Positions 56,869 through 64,000 of a stretch of DNA of 64,000 bases are shown one piece after another. The number at the start of each line of letters is the position of its first letter. Position 1 is the stretch's first letter. Source of the DNA: Nocardioides humi (lineage in GTDB: Bacteria > Actinomycetota > Actinomycetes > Propionibacteriales > Nocardioidaceae); NCBI RefSeq assembly GCF_006494775.1, contig NZ_CP041146.1:6008501-6072500 (forward strand), written 5' to 3'. Both the position numbers and the translations under genes were made by a program. The notes beneath the pieces are model-generated. The model worked only from the letters and a program-made list of their open reading frames with translations, did not search any database and was not told the origin of the DNA.

Positions 56869-58092
56869 TCACTTGAGCTCCGCGCTCGACAGCCCCAGGA
56901 TCCGGCGGGCGACGATCAGTTGCTGAATCTGCTGGGTGCCCTCGAAGATGTCGAGGATCTTGGAATCGCGCGCCCACTTCTCGAGCAGCTCCTCCTCGCT
57001 GTAGCCCACCGAGGCGCACAGCTCGACGCAGGACAGCGTCACGTCGGAGCCCACGCGACCGGCCTTCGCCTTGGCCATCGAGGCCTCGAGCGAGTTCGGC
57101 TTGCGGTTGTCGGCCATCCACGCGGCCTGGAGGGTGAGCAGGCGCCCGGCCTCCCAGTCCGCCTCGAGCTGCAGGAACCTCGCCGCGGCGGCGTGCTGGA
57201 GGATCGCCGGCCGGTCGTAGTCGACCTCGATCCCCGCCTCCTTGAGCAGGTCGCGGGTCAGGTCGAGCGACGCGCGAGCACAGCCGACCGCCATCGCGGC
57301 CACCAGCGGCCGGGTGTTGTCGAAGGTCGCCATCGCGCCGGCGAAGCCCTGCTCGACGTTGATCTCCGGGCTGCCGAGGAGGTTCTCCTTGGGCACCCGG
57401 GCGTCGGTGAAGGTGATGACGGCGGTGTCGGAGGCGCGGATGCCGAGCTTCTCCTCCAGCCGCTCGACCTTCACACCCGGCGTGTCCTTCTCGACCACGA
57501 ACGACTTGATCGCCGCCCGGCCGAGGGACTTGTCGAGGGTCGCCCACACCACGATGCAGTCGGAGCGCTCGCCGGAGGTGACGAAGATCTTCTCGCCGTT
57601 GATGACGTACTCGTCGCCGTCGAGCACCGCGGTGGTGGAGATGGCGGCGGAGTCCGAGCCGAAGGACGGCTCGGTGATCGCCATCGAGGCCCACCGGCCC
57701 TTGAACCGCTCCAACTGCTCGTCGTTGGCGACCGAGGCGATCGCGGAGTTGCCGAGGCCCTGGCGCGGCATCGAGAGCAGCAGCCCGGTGTCGCCCCAGC
57801 ACATCTCGGCCACGGACGTCACGGACGCGAGGTTGGCGCCGTTCTTGACGGCGTCCTTGGCGCGGTCGTCGTCGCCGTTGTCACGTCGTACGCCGGTCGC
57901 GCCGGCACCCTCGCTCGCGCCGGACTCGGAGAGCCCGTCGATCATCGCCGCGAGCATGTCGAGCTCCTTGGGGTACTCGTGCTCGGCGATGTCGTACTTG
58001 CGGGAGATCGGCCGCAGCATGTTCATCGCGACCTGGTGGGCCTGGTCGACCAGCGCCCGGTGCTTCTTCGGAACTTCCAGGTTGATCGCCAT
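56869..58092 (-). CDS. Acyl-CoA dehydrogenase (second of a pair)
   Basis: A 407-residue flavoprotein: MAITEPSFGSDSAAI binds FAD and substrate, KIFVTSGERSDCIVV, LDIFEGTQQIQQLIVARRILG is the C-terminal signature; the Glu in FEGTQQI region is near the active site. It oxidises acyl-CoAs to enoyl-CoAs. Its ATG overlaps the stop of the preceding acyl-CoA dehydrogenase by one base, so the two may form a heteromeric enzyme as in steroid side-chain catabolism. Confidence 0.85.
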   Translation of the reverse strand: MAINLEVPKKHRALVDQAHQVAMNMLRPISRKYDIAEHEYPKELDMLAAMIDGLSESGASEGAGATGVRRDNGDDDRAKDAVKNGANLASVTSVAEMCWGDTGLLLSMPRQGLGNSAIASVANDEQLERFKGRWASMAITEPSFGSDSAAISTTAVLDGDEYVINGEKIFVTSGERSDCIVVWATLDKSLGRAAIKSFVVEKDTPGVKVERLEEKLGIRASDTAVITFTDARVPKENLLGSPEINVEQGFAGAMATFDNTRPLVAAMAVGCARASLDLTRDLLKEAGIEVDYDRPAILQHAAAARFLQLEADWEAGRLLTLQAAWMADNRKPNSLEASMAKAKAGRVGSDVTLSCVELCASVGYSEEELLEKWARDSKILDIFEGTQQIQQLIVARRILGLSSAELK

Positions 58093-59462
58093 CAGACGAG
58101 CACCGTCCCTTCCATGATCCCGATGGCACGCAGGTCGCGGTACCACCGCTCGACCGGGTGCTCCTTGACGAACCCGTGGCCGCCGAGCAGCTGGACGCCG
58201 TCGAGGCCGATCTGCATGCCCTTGTCGGTGCACGCCTTGCGGGCGAGCGCGACCTCGCGGGAGAAGTCCTTGCCGGCCGCGGCGCGCGAGGCGGCACGGT
58301 AGGTCAGCAGGCGCATGCCCTGCAGCTCGATCGCGATGTTGGCGACCATGAAGGCCACCGACTGGCGGTTGGCGATCGGCTCGCCGAAGGCCTCGCGCTC
58401 CTTGACGTACGGCGTGACGTAGTCGAGCACGGCCTGGCCGGTGCCGACCGCGAGCGCGCACCAGGCGAGGCGGGAGAGGCGGACGCACTCGGTGTACGTC
58501 GAACCGTCGGTCTCGCCGAGCACCGCGTCGGCCGAGACCTTCACGTCCTCCAGGACGAGCTTGGTCATCGAGGCGGCGCGCACGCCCATGGCCGGGTCGC
58601 CCTCGACGGAGAGGCCCTCGGTCGAGGACTCCACGAGGAACAGGACCGGCGCCCCGTCGAGCTCGGCGCCGACGACGAACAGCTCGGCGCTGTCGCCCCG
58701 GGCGACCAGGCTCTTCGCGCCGTTGAGCACGTACCCGTCAGCGGTCCTCCCGGCGGTGGTCGACGGGCTGAGCACGTCGAAGAGCACGGTGGGCTCGTTG
58801 AGCGCGAGCGCGGCGGCGGGCACCGTGCCGTCCTCGGCGCTGAACGCCGGGAGGTAGGTCTGCTGCTGCGCGTCGGTGCCCCACAGTCCGATCGCGGTAG
58901 CGACCGAGCCCGGCGCGAGCGTCGCGACGGCGAGACCCATGTCGCCCTTGGCGAGCGCCTCGGCGACCAGCGTGCCGGCCATGGCCGAGCGCTCCTCGGA
59001 GACGCCGCCGAGCGCCTCGGGCAGGCCGAGGATCGGCAGGCCGATCTCGAGGCTCGCCTTGAGCAGCTCGTCGGGCGCGGCGCAGGCCTTGTCGGCCTCG
59101 GCCGCGGCGGGCCGGACGAGCTCCTCGGCGTACTCCGTGACGACGTCGACGAGCATCTGCTCGTCCTCGCCCGGGGTGAGGTCGAAGACGCCGCTCGCGG
59201 CGGCGGGGGTCGGCCGGGTGCCCGGCTGGCCCTTCTTGCCGGCCTTGGCGAAGGTGCGGCTGGCGTTGGTGATGGTCTTGAACCCGCTCCGGGTCACGGA
59301 GAACACCGCCTGCTCGGCCGGCTTGCGGAGGCGAACCTTGTCGAGGAGGTCGGTCTGGGCGAGCCGGTTGAGGCCGGCGACGAGGTAGCCGATCGGGTCG
59401 CGGCTCTCGCTGCTCGGAACCCCGTGCTTGCCGCCCGGCTTGAGGTTGCTGATCAGGGACAT
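58092..59462 (-). CDS. Acyl-CoA dehydrogenase (first of a pair)
   Basis: A 456-residue acyl-CoA dehydrogenase with an extended N-terminus (SLISNLKPGGKHGVP...; about 100 residues before the catalytic fold). Core motifs include LGLPEALGGVSEERSAM, ALALNEPT in the FAD region (weaker than in its partner), LNGAKSLVARGD, and QLLGGHGFVKEHPVERWYRDLRAIGIMEGT. Its upstream region holds a perfect palindromic operator, so the pair is probably repressed by a TetR-type fatty-acid regulator. Confidence 0.85.
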   Translation of the reverse strand: MSLISNLKPGGKHGVPSSESRDPIGYLVAGLNRLAQTDLLDKVRLRKPAEQAVFSVTRSGFKTITNASRTFAKAGKKGQPGTRPTPAAASGVFDLTPGEDEQMLVDVVTEYAEELVRPAAAEADKACAAPDELLKASLEIGLPILGLPEALGGVSEERSAMAGTLVAEALAKGDMGLAVATLAPGSVATAIGLWGTDAQQQTYLPAFSAEDGTVPAAALALNEPTVLFDVLSPSTTAGRTADGYVLNGAKSLVARGDSAELFVVGAELDGAPVLFLVESSTEGLSVEGDPAMGVRAASMTKLVLEDVKVSADAVLGETDGSTYTECVRLSRLAWCALAVGTGQAVLDYVTPYVKEREAFGEPIANRQSVAFMVANIAIELQGMRLLTYRAASRAAAGKDFSREVALARKACTDKGMQIGLDGVQLLGGHGFVKEHPVERWYRDLRAIGIMEGTVLV

Positions 59463-59470
59463 GCGGCAAC

Positions 59471-59487
59471 TGTAACCGTGAGTTACA
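59471..59487. promoter_or_regulatory. Palindromic operator before the acyl-CoA dehydrogenase pair
   Basis: TGTAAC, five bases, GTTACA: a perfect 6-5-6 inverted repeat nine bases upstream of the first dehydrogenase start. TGTAAC/GTTACA half-sites suit a TetR-family regulator of lipid catabolism. It lies between divergent genes but far closer to the dehydrogenase start than to def. Confidence 0.55.
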
Positions 59488-59547
59488 CACGGCGCTACAT
59501 CTTGGCCGAATCGGCCCACTGTGATCCCCACCCCTACGATGCGCGGC

Positions 59548-60138
59548 ATGGACGAGCCGACCGAGACCGTGCATGCGCCGTACGGCCCCCTGCCCCGCAA
59601 CGGGAGCGTCCGGCCGATGACGCGCTGGGGCACGCCGGTCATGCACCGGCCGCAGGCCAGGGTCGAGGTGTACGACGACGCGCTCCGCGCCCTCGCGGCC
59701 GACATGGTCGCCAGCATGTACGCCGCCGACGGCGTCGGCCTCGCCGCCTGCCAGATCGGCGAGGACGTGGCGATGTTCGTCTTCGACTGCCCCGACGCCG
59801 AGGGCCGGCGGATGGTCGGGGTGGTGTGCAACCCGGTCCTCGTCGAGCCGGAGGGCGTCGAGCGGCACCTCGACGACAGCCCCGAGGGCTGCCTGTCGTA
59901 CCCCGGCGCGTTCGTCGACTGCGCCCGGCCCGACTACGCCGTGGTCGAGGGCACCGGGCTCGACGGCGCGCCGGTGCGCTTCGAGGGCGACGGCCTGCTC
60001 GCCAAGTGCCTGCAGCACGAGACCGACCACACGCTCGGCACCGTCTTCGGCGACCGGATCTCGGCCAAGGCGATGAAGCGGCTGCGCAAGCAGCACGACG
60101 CGGCTGCCGAGGACTATCCGCCGGAGTGGCCGACCTGA
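59548..60138 (+). CDS. def: Peptide deformylase
   Basis: Def (196 aa) removes the formyl group from nascent proteins. All motifs are present: GVGLAACQIG, EGCLSYPG with the metal Cys, and QHETDH with two His and the catalytic Glu. A TACGAT box at 59535-59540 lies seven bases before the ATG at 59548, favouring that start over earlier in-frame ones and suggesting a leaderless message. Confidence 0.94.
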   Translation: MDEPTETVHAPYGPLPRNGSVRPMTRWGTPVMHRPQARVEVYDDALRALAADMVASMYAADGVGLAACQIGEDVAMFVFDCPDAEGRRMVGVVCNPVLVEPEGVERHLDDSPEGCLSYPGAFVDCARPDYAVVEGTGLDGAPVRFEGDGLLAKCLQHETDHTLGTVFGDRISAKAMKRLRKQHDAAAEDYPPEWPT

Positions 60139-60167
60139 GGACCGTGGTCTTCGGCTAGCGTCGGCGC

Positions 60168-61082
60168 ATGCCCGTCGACCCCTCCCTGGCCGGCCTCCTC
60201 GAGGCGATCGAGGCCGGTACGCCGCTGTGCGAGCTCTCCCCCGCCGACGCCCGCGCGATGTTCCGGGCGATGACCGTGGACGGCCGGCCGCCGGGCACCC
60301 TGCCGCCGGTCGCGTCGGTCGAGGACGACAAGGTGGCCGGCGGTGACGGTCCGCTCGCCGCGCGCGTGTACCGGCCCGACGGCACCGGCCCGTTCCCGAC
60401 CGTCGTCCTCCTCCACGGCGGCGGCTGGGTGATCGGCGACCTCGACACCCACGACGCCATGGCCCGCGCCATCTGCGCGGGCGCGGGCGCCGTCGTGGTG
60501 GCGGTCGAGTACCGGCTCGCGCCGGAGGCGAGGTTCCCTGCCGCCGCGGACGACGCGATCGCGGCGGTGCGCGACGTGCAGTCGCGGCTGGCGGCGTACG
60601 GCGGCAGCGACGTGCTCGCCGTCGCCGGCGACTCCGCGGGCGGCAACCTCTCCGCCGTGGTCGCCCAGCAGGTGCCCGGCCTGGCCGCCCAGCTGCTGGT
60701 CTACCCGGCCACCGACGTCCTCGGCGACTTCCCCTCGCGCACCGAGAACGCGCACGGCTACTTCCTCGACGAGCCCACGATGGCCTGGTTCCTCGGCAGC
60801 TACGCCACCGCCGACACCGACCTCGCCGACCCGCGGATCTCGCCGCTGCGGGGCGAGCTGGCCGGCCTGCCGCCGGCGGTCGTGGTCACGGCCGAGTTCG
60901 ACCCGCTGCGCGACGAGGGCATCGCCTACGCCGACGCGCTGGCCGCCGCGGGCGTGCCGGTGCGGCAGACGACGTACCCGGGCCTGATCCACGGGTTCTT
61001 CGACATGGGCCCGTGGTCGACGGCGTGCCAGGACGCGGTCGACGACACGGTCGCACAGTTCGCGGATCTCCTGCGCGGGTGA
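60168..61082 (+). CDS. HSL-family alpha/beta-hydrolase (esterase)
   Basis: A 304-residue carboxylesterase of the hormone-sensitive-lipase family: HGGGWVIGDLDTHD forms the oxyanion hole, VAGDSAGGNLSAVVA carries the nucleophile Ser, EFDPLRDEG the Asp and GLIHGFFDM the His. TAGCGT lies about seven bases upstream of the ATG. Likely acts on short acyl esters. Confidence 0.9.
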   Translation: MPVDPSLAGLLEAIEAGTPLCELSPADARAMFRAMTVDGRPPGTLPPVASVEDDKVAGGDGPLAARVYRPDGTGPFPTVVLLHGGGWVIGDLDTHDAMARAICAGAGAVVVAVEYRLAPEARFPAAADDAIAAVRDVQSRLAAYGGSDVLAVAGDSAGGNLSAVVAQQVPGLAAQLLVYPATDVLGDFPSRTENAHGYFLDEPTMAWFLGSYATADTDLADPRISPLRGELAGLPPAVVVTAEFDPLRDEGIAYADALAAAGVPVRQTTYPGLIHGFFDMGPWSTACQDAVDDTVAQFADLLRG

Positions 61083-61085
61083 CCG

Positions 61086-61577
61086 TCAGGCCCGGGCGGC
61101 GTGGTTCGGCAGGACGCAGGCGGCGTCGAGGCCGAGCACCCGGTTGAGGCGCCCGAAGGAGAGCCACGAGCCCAGGCACATCGACAGCTCGACGATCTCC
61201 CGGTCGGAGTAGTGGGTGCGCATCCGCTGCCAGAAGCCGTCGTCGATGCCGTGGTGGTCGAGGGCGTAGCGCTCGGCGTACTCCGCGGCGAGGCGGGTCC
61301 GGTCGTCGAAGTCCCGCGTGGTGCGCCAGTCCTGGACGGCGCGGTCGAAGGTCTCCTCGACCTTCTGCCCGTCCCGCTCGGTGCGCCAGTCCTGGCAGAA
61401 CAGGCAGCCGTTGATCTGCGCGATCCGCAGCCGGGCGGCCTCGAACTCGCGCAGGCCGAGCGTGCTGTGCTCGTAGACGCTCATGGCCAGCGCCGACGCG
61501 GCGGGGCCGATGCCGGGCACCAGCTCCCCCCAGACGTGGATGATCGGGTCCGTGCCCTCGGGGATCTCGATGAACAT
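61086..61577 (-). CDS. Carboxymuconolactone decarboxylase-family protein
   Basis: A 163-residue AhpD-fold protein with the CxxC motif in NGCLFCQDWR. It overlaps the stop of the upstream DapB-like gene by one base (TGATG), so the two likely act together. A role in a catabolic pathway is plausible but not shown. Confidence 0.82.
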   Translation of the reverse strand: MFIEIPEGTDPIIHVWGELVPGIGPAASALAMSVYEHSTLGLREFEAARLRIAQINGCLFCQDWRTERDGQKVEETFDRAVQDWRTTRDFDDRTRLAAEYAERYALDHHGIDDGFWQRMRTHYSDREIVELSMCLGSWLSFGRLNRVLGLDAACVLPNHAARA

Positions 61578-62701
61578 CACGCCTCCTCGGCGACGGTGCG
61601 CAGGTAGGTGGACGGGACGAGCGGCACGTCGAGGCCGTCGTACAGGCCCGGGGTGGCGGTACGCAGCCACGGGATGGCGTTGACGAGCCGGTTGGCGGCG
61701 GTGGCGTTGCCGCCCGCGGCGCGGTTGCCGCCCTCGTCGGTGGCCTCGACGTTGATCTCGATCCGGGGCCGGCCCTCGACGATGACGCGGTGGGCGCCGT
61801 CGCCGCCGTCGGGCGGCATCGGCCAGTCGTAGGCGCAGGACGCGCTGATCCGGGTGACGTGCTCGATCACGATCCTCGGCTCGCCGGCGACGATGCCCTG
61901 CACCTCGAAGCGCAGCGCGCCCTGGGTGCCCGCCTCGAACGCCCCGAGCGCGGTGGTGACGGTGCTGTCGAGGGCGCGCCGCTCGACGGTCTCGCGCAGC
62001 TCGTCGAGCTCGACGCCGAGGGCCCGGGCGATCAGCCGGACCTGGCCGCCCCAGACCATCGAGGGGATGCCGGCCGCGACCATCGGCGGCTCGTAGTCCA
62101 TCGGCTGGCCCATGCCGACGATGTAGCGGACCGAGTCCTCGGCGTCGTACGTCGAGTAGTCGAAGATCTCCTGGCAGCGGACCTGCTCGATCTCCGAGGC
62201 CAGGCCGCTGACCAGGGCGGGCAGCAGGTCGTTGCCCCAGCCCGGGTCGATGCCGCTGACGAACAGCGCGCTGCCGCCCTCGGCGCACGCCTTCTCGAGC
62301 GGGTCGCGCATCTCGGCCGGCGCGCTGCGGTGGTCGTAGAGCGCGTACACGGACGGCGTCACGACGACGGCGCCCTGCGCGAGCGCCCGGGCGATGTCCG
62401 CCACGGCCTCGTCGGGCCGCAGCTCGCCGGACGCGGCGTACGCCACCGCTCCCCCGCCCTCGAGCGCCGCCAGCGTCGCCAGCGCCGCCTCGACGTCGTC
62501 GGTGGCGCTCACCCCGAGGGAGCGGCCCAGGCCCGCCAGGTCGCCGGCGTCGCGGCCGGCCTTCGCCGGGTCGTTGACCACGACCGCCGCCAGGCTCAGC
62601 CCCGGGTGCGCCGCGACCGCCCGGATGGACGCGCGGCCCATGTTGCCGGTGCCCCAGACCACGACCGGGACGGTTGGGTAGAACGTGTTCTCATCCGCCA
62701 T
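61577..62701 (-). CDS. DapB-like NAD(P)-dependent oxidoreductase
   Basis: A 374-residue protein with an N-terminal Rossmann fold (PVVVWGTGNMGRASIRAV) and a long C-terminal domain, similar to 2,4-diaminopentanoate dehydrogenase-like proteins of the DapB group (GIDPGWGNDLLPAL, RVIVEGRPRIEINVE). It is not the lysine-pathway DapB itself. Substrate unknown. First gene of a two-gene unit with the AhpD-fold protein. Confidence 0.75.
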   Translation of the reverse strand: MADENTFYPTVPVVVWGTGNMGRASIRAVAAHPGLSLAAVVVNDPAKAGRDAGDLAGLGRSLGVSATDDVEAALATLAALEGGGAVAYAASGELRPDEAVADIARALAQGAVVVTPSVYALYDHRSAPAEMRDPLEKACAEGGSALFVSGIDPGWGNDLLPALVSGLASEIEQVRCQEIFDYSTYDAEDSVRYIVGMGQPMDYEPPMVAAGIPSMVWGGQVRLIARALGVELDELRETVERRALDSTVTTALGAFEAGTQGALRFEVQGIVAGEPRIVIEHVTRISASCAYDWPMPPDGGDGAHRVIVEGRPRIEINVEATDEGGNRAAGGNATAANRLVNAIPWLRTATPGLYDGLDVPLVPSTYLRTVAEEA

Positions 62702-62785
62702 GGGGGGAGGTTAGGCGGCCCGGCGCCGTTGCGGTAGTGCGACAGCGTGTCCGATTTCGCGGGTCGTCCCGTGCGGCGACGGACG

Positions 62786-62849
62786 CGTCGATTGGGCAGA
62801 GACTGCATGCTCCTCCGGCGTGTCGCATGCGGTTTGGGACCAAACCGCA
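62786..62849 (-). repeat. Palindrome/half-site repeat, copy 8
   Basis: Half-site block CGTCGATTGGGCAGAGACTG (with AGACTGCA at 62800-62807), a 20-nt spacer (one longer than in all other copies), and the core palindrome at 62828-62849. The flanks of the core no longer pair. On the minus strand it begins 23 bases after the SpoU-methylase stop. Confidence 0.9.
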
Positions 62850-62872
62850 ACATCGCGACGCTGCCGGGCGGG

Positions 62873-63688
62873 TCAGCGGCGGGCGGCGACGTAGCAGGCG
62901 ACGGCGGTCGCCGCGGCCACGTTGAGCGAGTCGACGCCGTGCTCGATGGTGCGGGCCATCGGGATGATCGCCCGGCGGTCGGCGGCCTGCTCCCAGCGCG
63001 CGGAGAGGCCGTGGCCCTCGGAGCCCAGGACCAGGGCCACCCTGTCGACGTCCGCCACCGCCTCCTCGATCGGTACGGCGTCCGGCGCGAGCGTCAGCGC
63101 CACGGTGGTGAACCCGCGCCCGCTGAGTGCGGGCAGGGCGTCGTGCCAGTCCGGGAGGCGGGTCCAGGGCAGCGCGAAGACCGCGCCCATGGCGACCTTG
63201 ATCGCCCGGCGGTAGAGCGGGTCGGCGCAGCGCGGGGCGAGGAGGACGGCGTCGAAGCCGAGAGCGGCCCCGGAGCGCAGGATGGCGCCGACGTTGGTGT
63301 GGTCGACGATGTCCTCGAGCACGAGCACCGACCGGGCGCCGTCCAGGACCTCGTCGAGCGAGGGCAGCGGGCGGCGCTCCAGCGAGGCGAGGGCACCGCG
63401 GTGGACGTGGAAGCCGGTGACCTGCTCGGCCAGCTCCTCGGAGAGGACGTAGCAGGGCGCAGGCGAGCGGTCGAGGACGTCGGCCAGGCCGTCGAGCCAA
63501 CGCGGGGCCATCAGGAACGAGCGCGGAGCGAAGCCGGCCTCGACGGCGCGGCGTACGACCTTCTCGCCCTCGGCGAGGAAGAGCCCGTGCTCGGCCTCGA
63601 GGTGCTTGCGGAGCTCGACGTCGCGCAGGTCGCGGTAGTCGCCCAGCCGGGGATCGGCGGGGTCGGTGATCTCGACGAGCTCGGCCAT
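62873..63688 (-). CDS. SpoU-family RNA 2'-O-methyltransferase
   Basis: A 271-residue TrmH/SpoU methyltransferase with a trefoil knot: VLVLEDIVDHTNVGAILRSGAALGFDAVLL (motif 1), VALVLGSEGHGLSARW (motif 2) and IIPMARTIEHGVDSLNVAAATAVACY (motif 3), plus an N-terminal substrate-binding domain (HGLFLAEGEKVVRRAVEAG). It likely methylates rRNA or tRNA ribose. It follows cobA by ten bases on the same strand. Confidence 0.9.
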   Translation of the reverse strand: MAELVEITDPADPRLGDYRDLRDVELRKHLEAEHGLFLAEGEKVVRRAVEAGFAPRSFLMAPRWLDGLADVLDRSPAPCYVLSEELAEQVTGFHVHRGALASLERRPLPSLDEVLDGARSVLVLEDIVDHTNVGAILRSGAALGFDAVLLAPRCADPLYRRAIKVAMGAVFALPWTRLPDWHDALPALSGRGFTTVALTLAPDAVPIEEAVADVDRVALVLGSEGHGLSARWEQAADRRAIIPMARTIEHGVDSLNVAAATAVACYVAARR

Positions 63689-63698
63689 CGTCCTGGGC

Positions 63699-64000
63699 TC
63701 AGCCCGGGAAGGCGTCCGGGTGGGCGATGGCGACGACGTCGCCGACCACGATGATCGCGGGCGGCTTCACGTCCTCGGCGGCGAGGCGTTCGGCGAGGGT
63801 GCCGAGCGTCGCGAGCACGGTCCGCTGGGTCGGCATGGTGCCGTCGCAGACGACGGCGACCGGGGTGCCGGTGTCGCGGCCGCCTTCCACCAGCGCGGTG
63901 GCGATGTGCGGCGCGTTCTCGACGCCCATCATCACCACGACGGTCCCCCGCATGCGGGCGAGCGCGTCGTAGTCGACCAGCGACTCGGCATGGCCGGGCG
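63699..64000 (-). CDS. cobA: Uroporphyrinogen-III C-methyltransferase, C-terminal fragment
   Basis: The 3' end of a SUMT-type methylase (about 100 residues): HAESLVDYDALARMRGTVVVMMGVENAPHIA, PVAVVCDGTMPTQRTVLATLGTLAE and PPAIIVVGDVVAI are typical of the second domain. It supplies precorrin-2 for cobalamin or sirohaem. The start and the SAM-binding N-terminus lie beyond the window. Confidence 0.85.
   Translation of the reverse strand, partial: PGHAESLVDYDALARMRGTVVVMMGVENAPHIATALVEGGRDTGTPVAVVCDGTMPTQRTVLATLGTLAERLAAEDVKPPAIIVVGDVVAIAHPDAFPG

Overview
The window is a very GC-rich, densely coded chromosomal segment from a Gram-positive actinobacterium, most likely a Nocardioides-like member of the Nocardioidaceae. 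The evidence is a complete Pup-proteasome locus, mycothiol biosynthesis (mshC), Tat translocase genes beside pafBC and a helY-type helicase, many apparently leaderless genes with TAnnnT -10 boxes, and gene blocks in the order familiar from Mycobacterium tuberculosis (helY-tatC-tatA-pafC-pafB-pafA; mpa-trmI-recB-like; metH-PAC2-mshC-DUF3090-SCO1664-phosphatase-uppP). No gene-free stretch exceeds about 300 bp.

Layout. 1-2.4 kb: 3' end of a urease operon (ureC end, ureF, ureG, ureD). 2.5-9.8 kb: an amide/urea-type binding protein with a divergent MarR regulator, helY, a diacylglycerol-kinase-like lipid kinase, a lipoprotein and a HupE/UreJ membrane protein. 9.8-14.4 kb: a surface-protein operon (phosphatase with a WxL-like C-terminus, a DUF916 protein, an Ig-like-repeat protein) behind a candidate PHO box; it lies between helY and tatC. 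14.4-32.3 kb: tatC, tatA, pafC, pafB, an FKBP lipoprotein, pafA, an inserted DUF559-type nuclease-like gene, prcA, prcB, pup, dop, then a trypsin, a BTAD/ATPase regulator, mpa and trmI. 32.3-37.4 kb: a site-2 protease, a RecB-like nuclease interrupted by an intein, a HAD phosphatase, a cupin and a TetR regulator. 37.4-48.9 kb: metH behind a probable SAH riboswitch, PAC2, mshC and its conserved partners, corA, uppP, an aldo/keto reductase and DUF5703. 49-64 kb: an M20 peptidase, tRNA-Leu, small proteins, a nucleosidase, galK, an ECF sigma factor with a membrane partner, a pair of acyl-CoA dehydrogenases behind a palindromic operator, def, an esterase, a DapB-like oxidoreductase, an SpoU methylase and the 3' part of cobA.

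How it works together. Pup is ligated to targets by PafA, removed by Dop, and pupylated proteins are unfolded by Mpa into the PrcA/PrcB chamber; Pup already ends in GGE, so it needs no deamidation. PafB/PafC and TrmI are standard neighbours. MetH, the SAH riboswitch and a possible MTA/SAH nucleosidase all concern the methyl cycle.

The most unusual content is (i) a dispersed intergenic repeat, eight copies, each a palindrome followed after a nearly fixed 19-nt spacer by a half-site block; seven copies sit just 3' of a stop codon in the same orientation, and two inverted copies bracket the DUF559-type gene inside the proteasome locus; (ii) an intein with class-3 hallmarks exactly at the catalytic lysine of the RecB-like nuclease; and (iii) seven genes each broken by a small length change in a G/C run, a pattern that looks more like sequence error than real decay.
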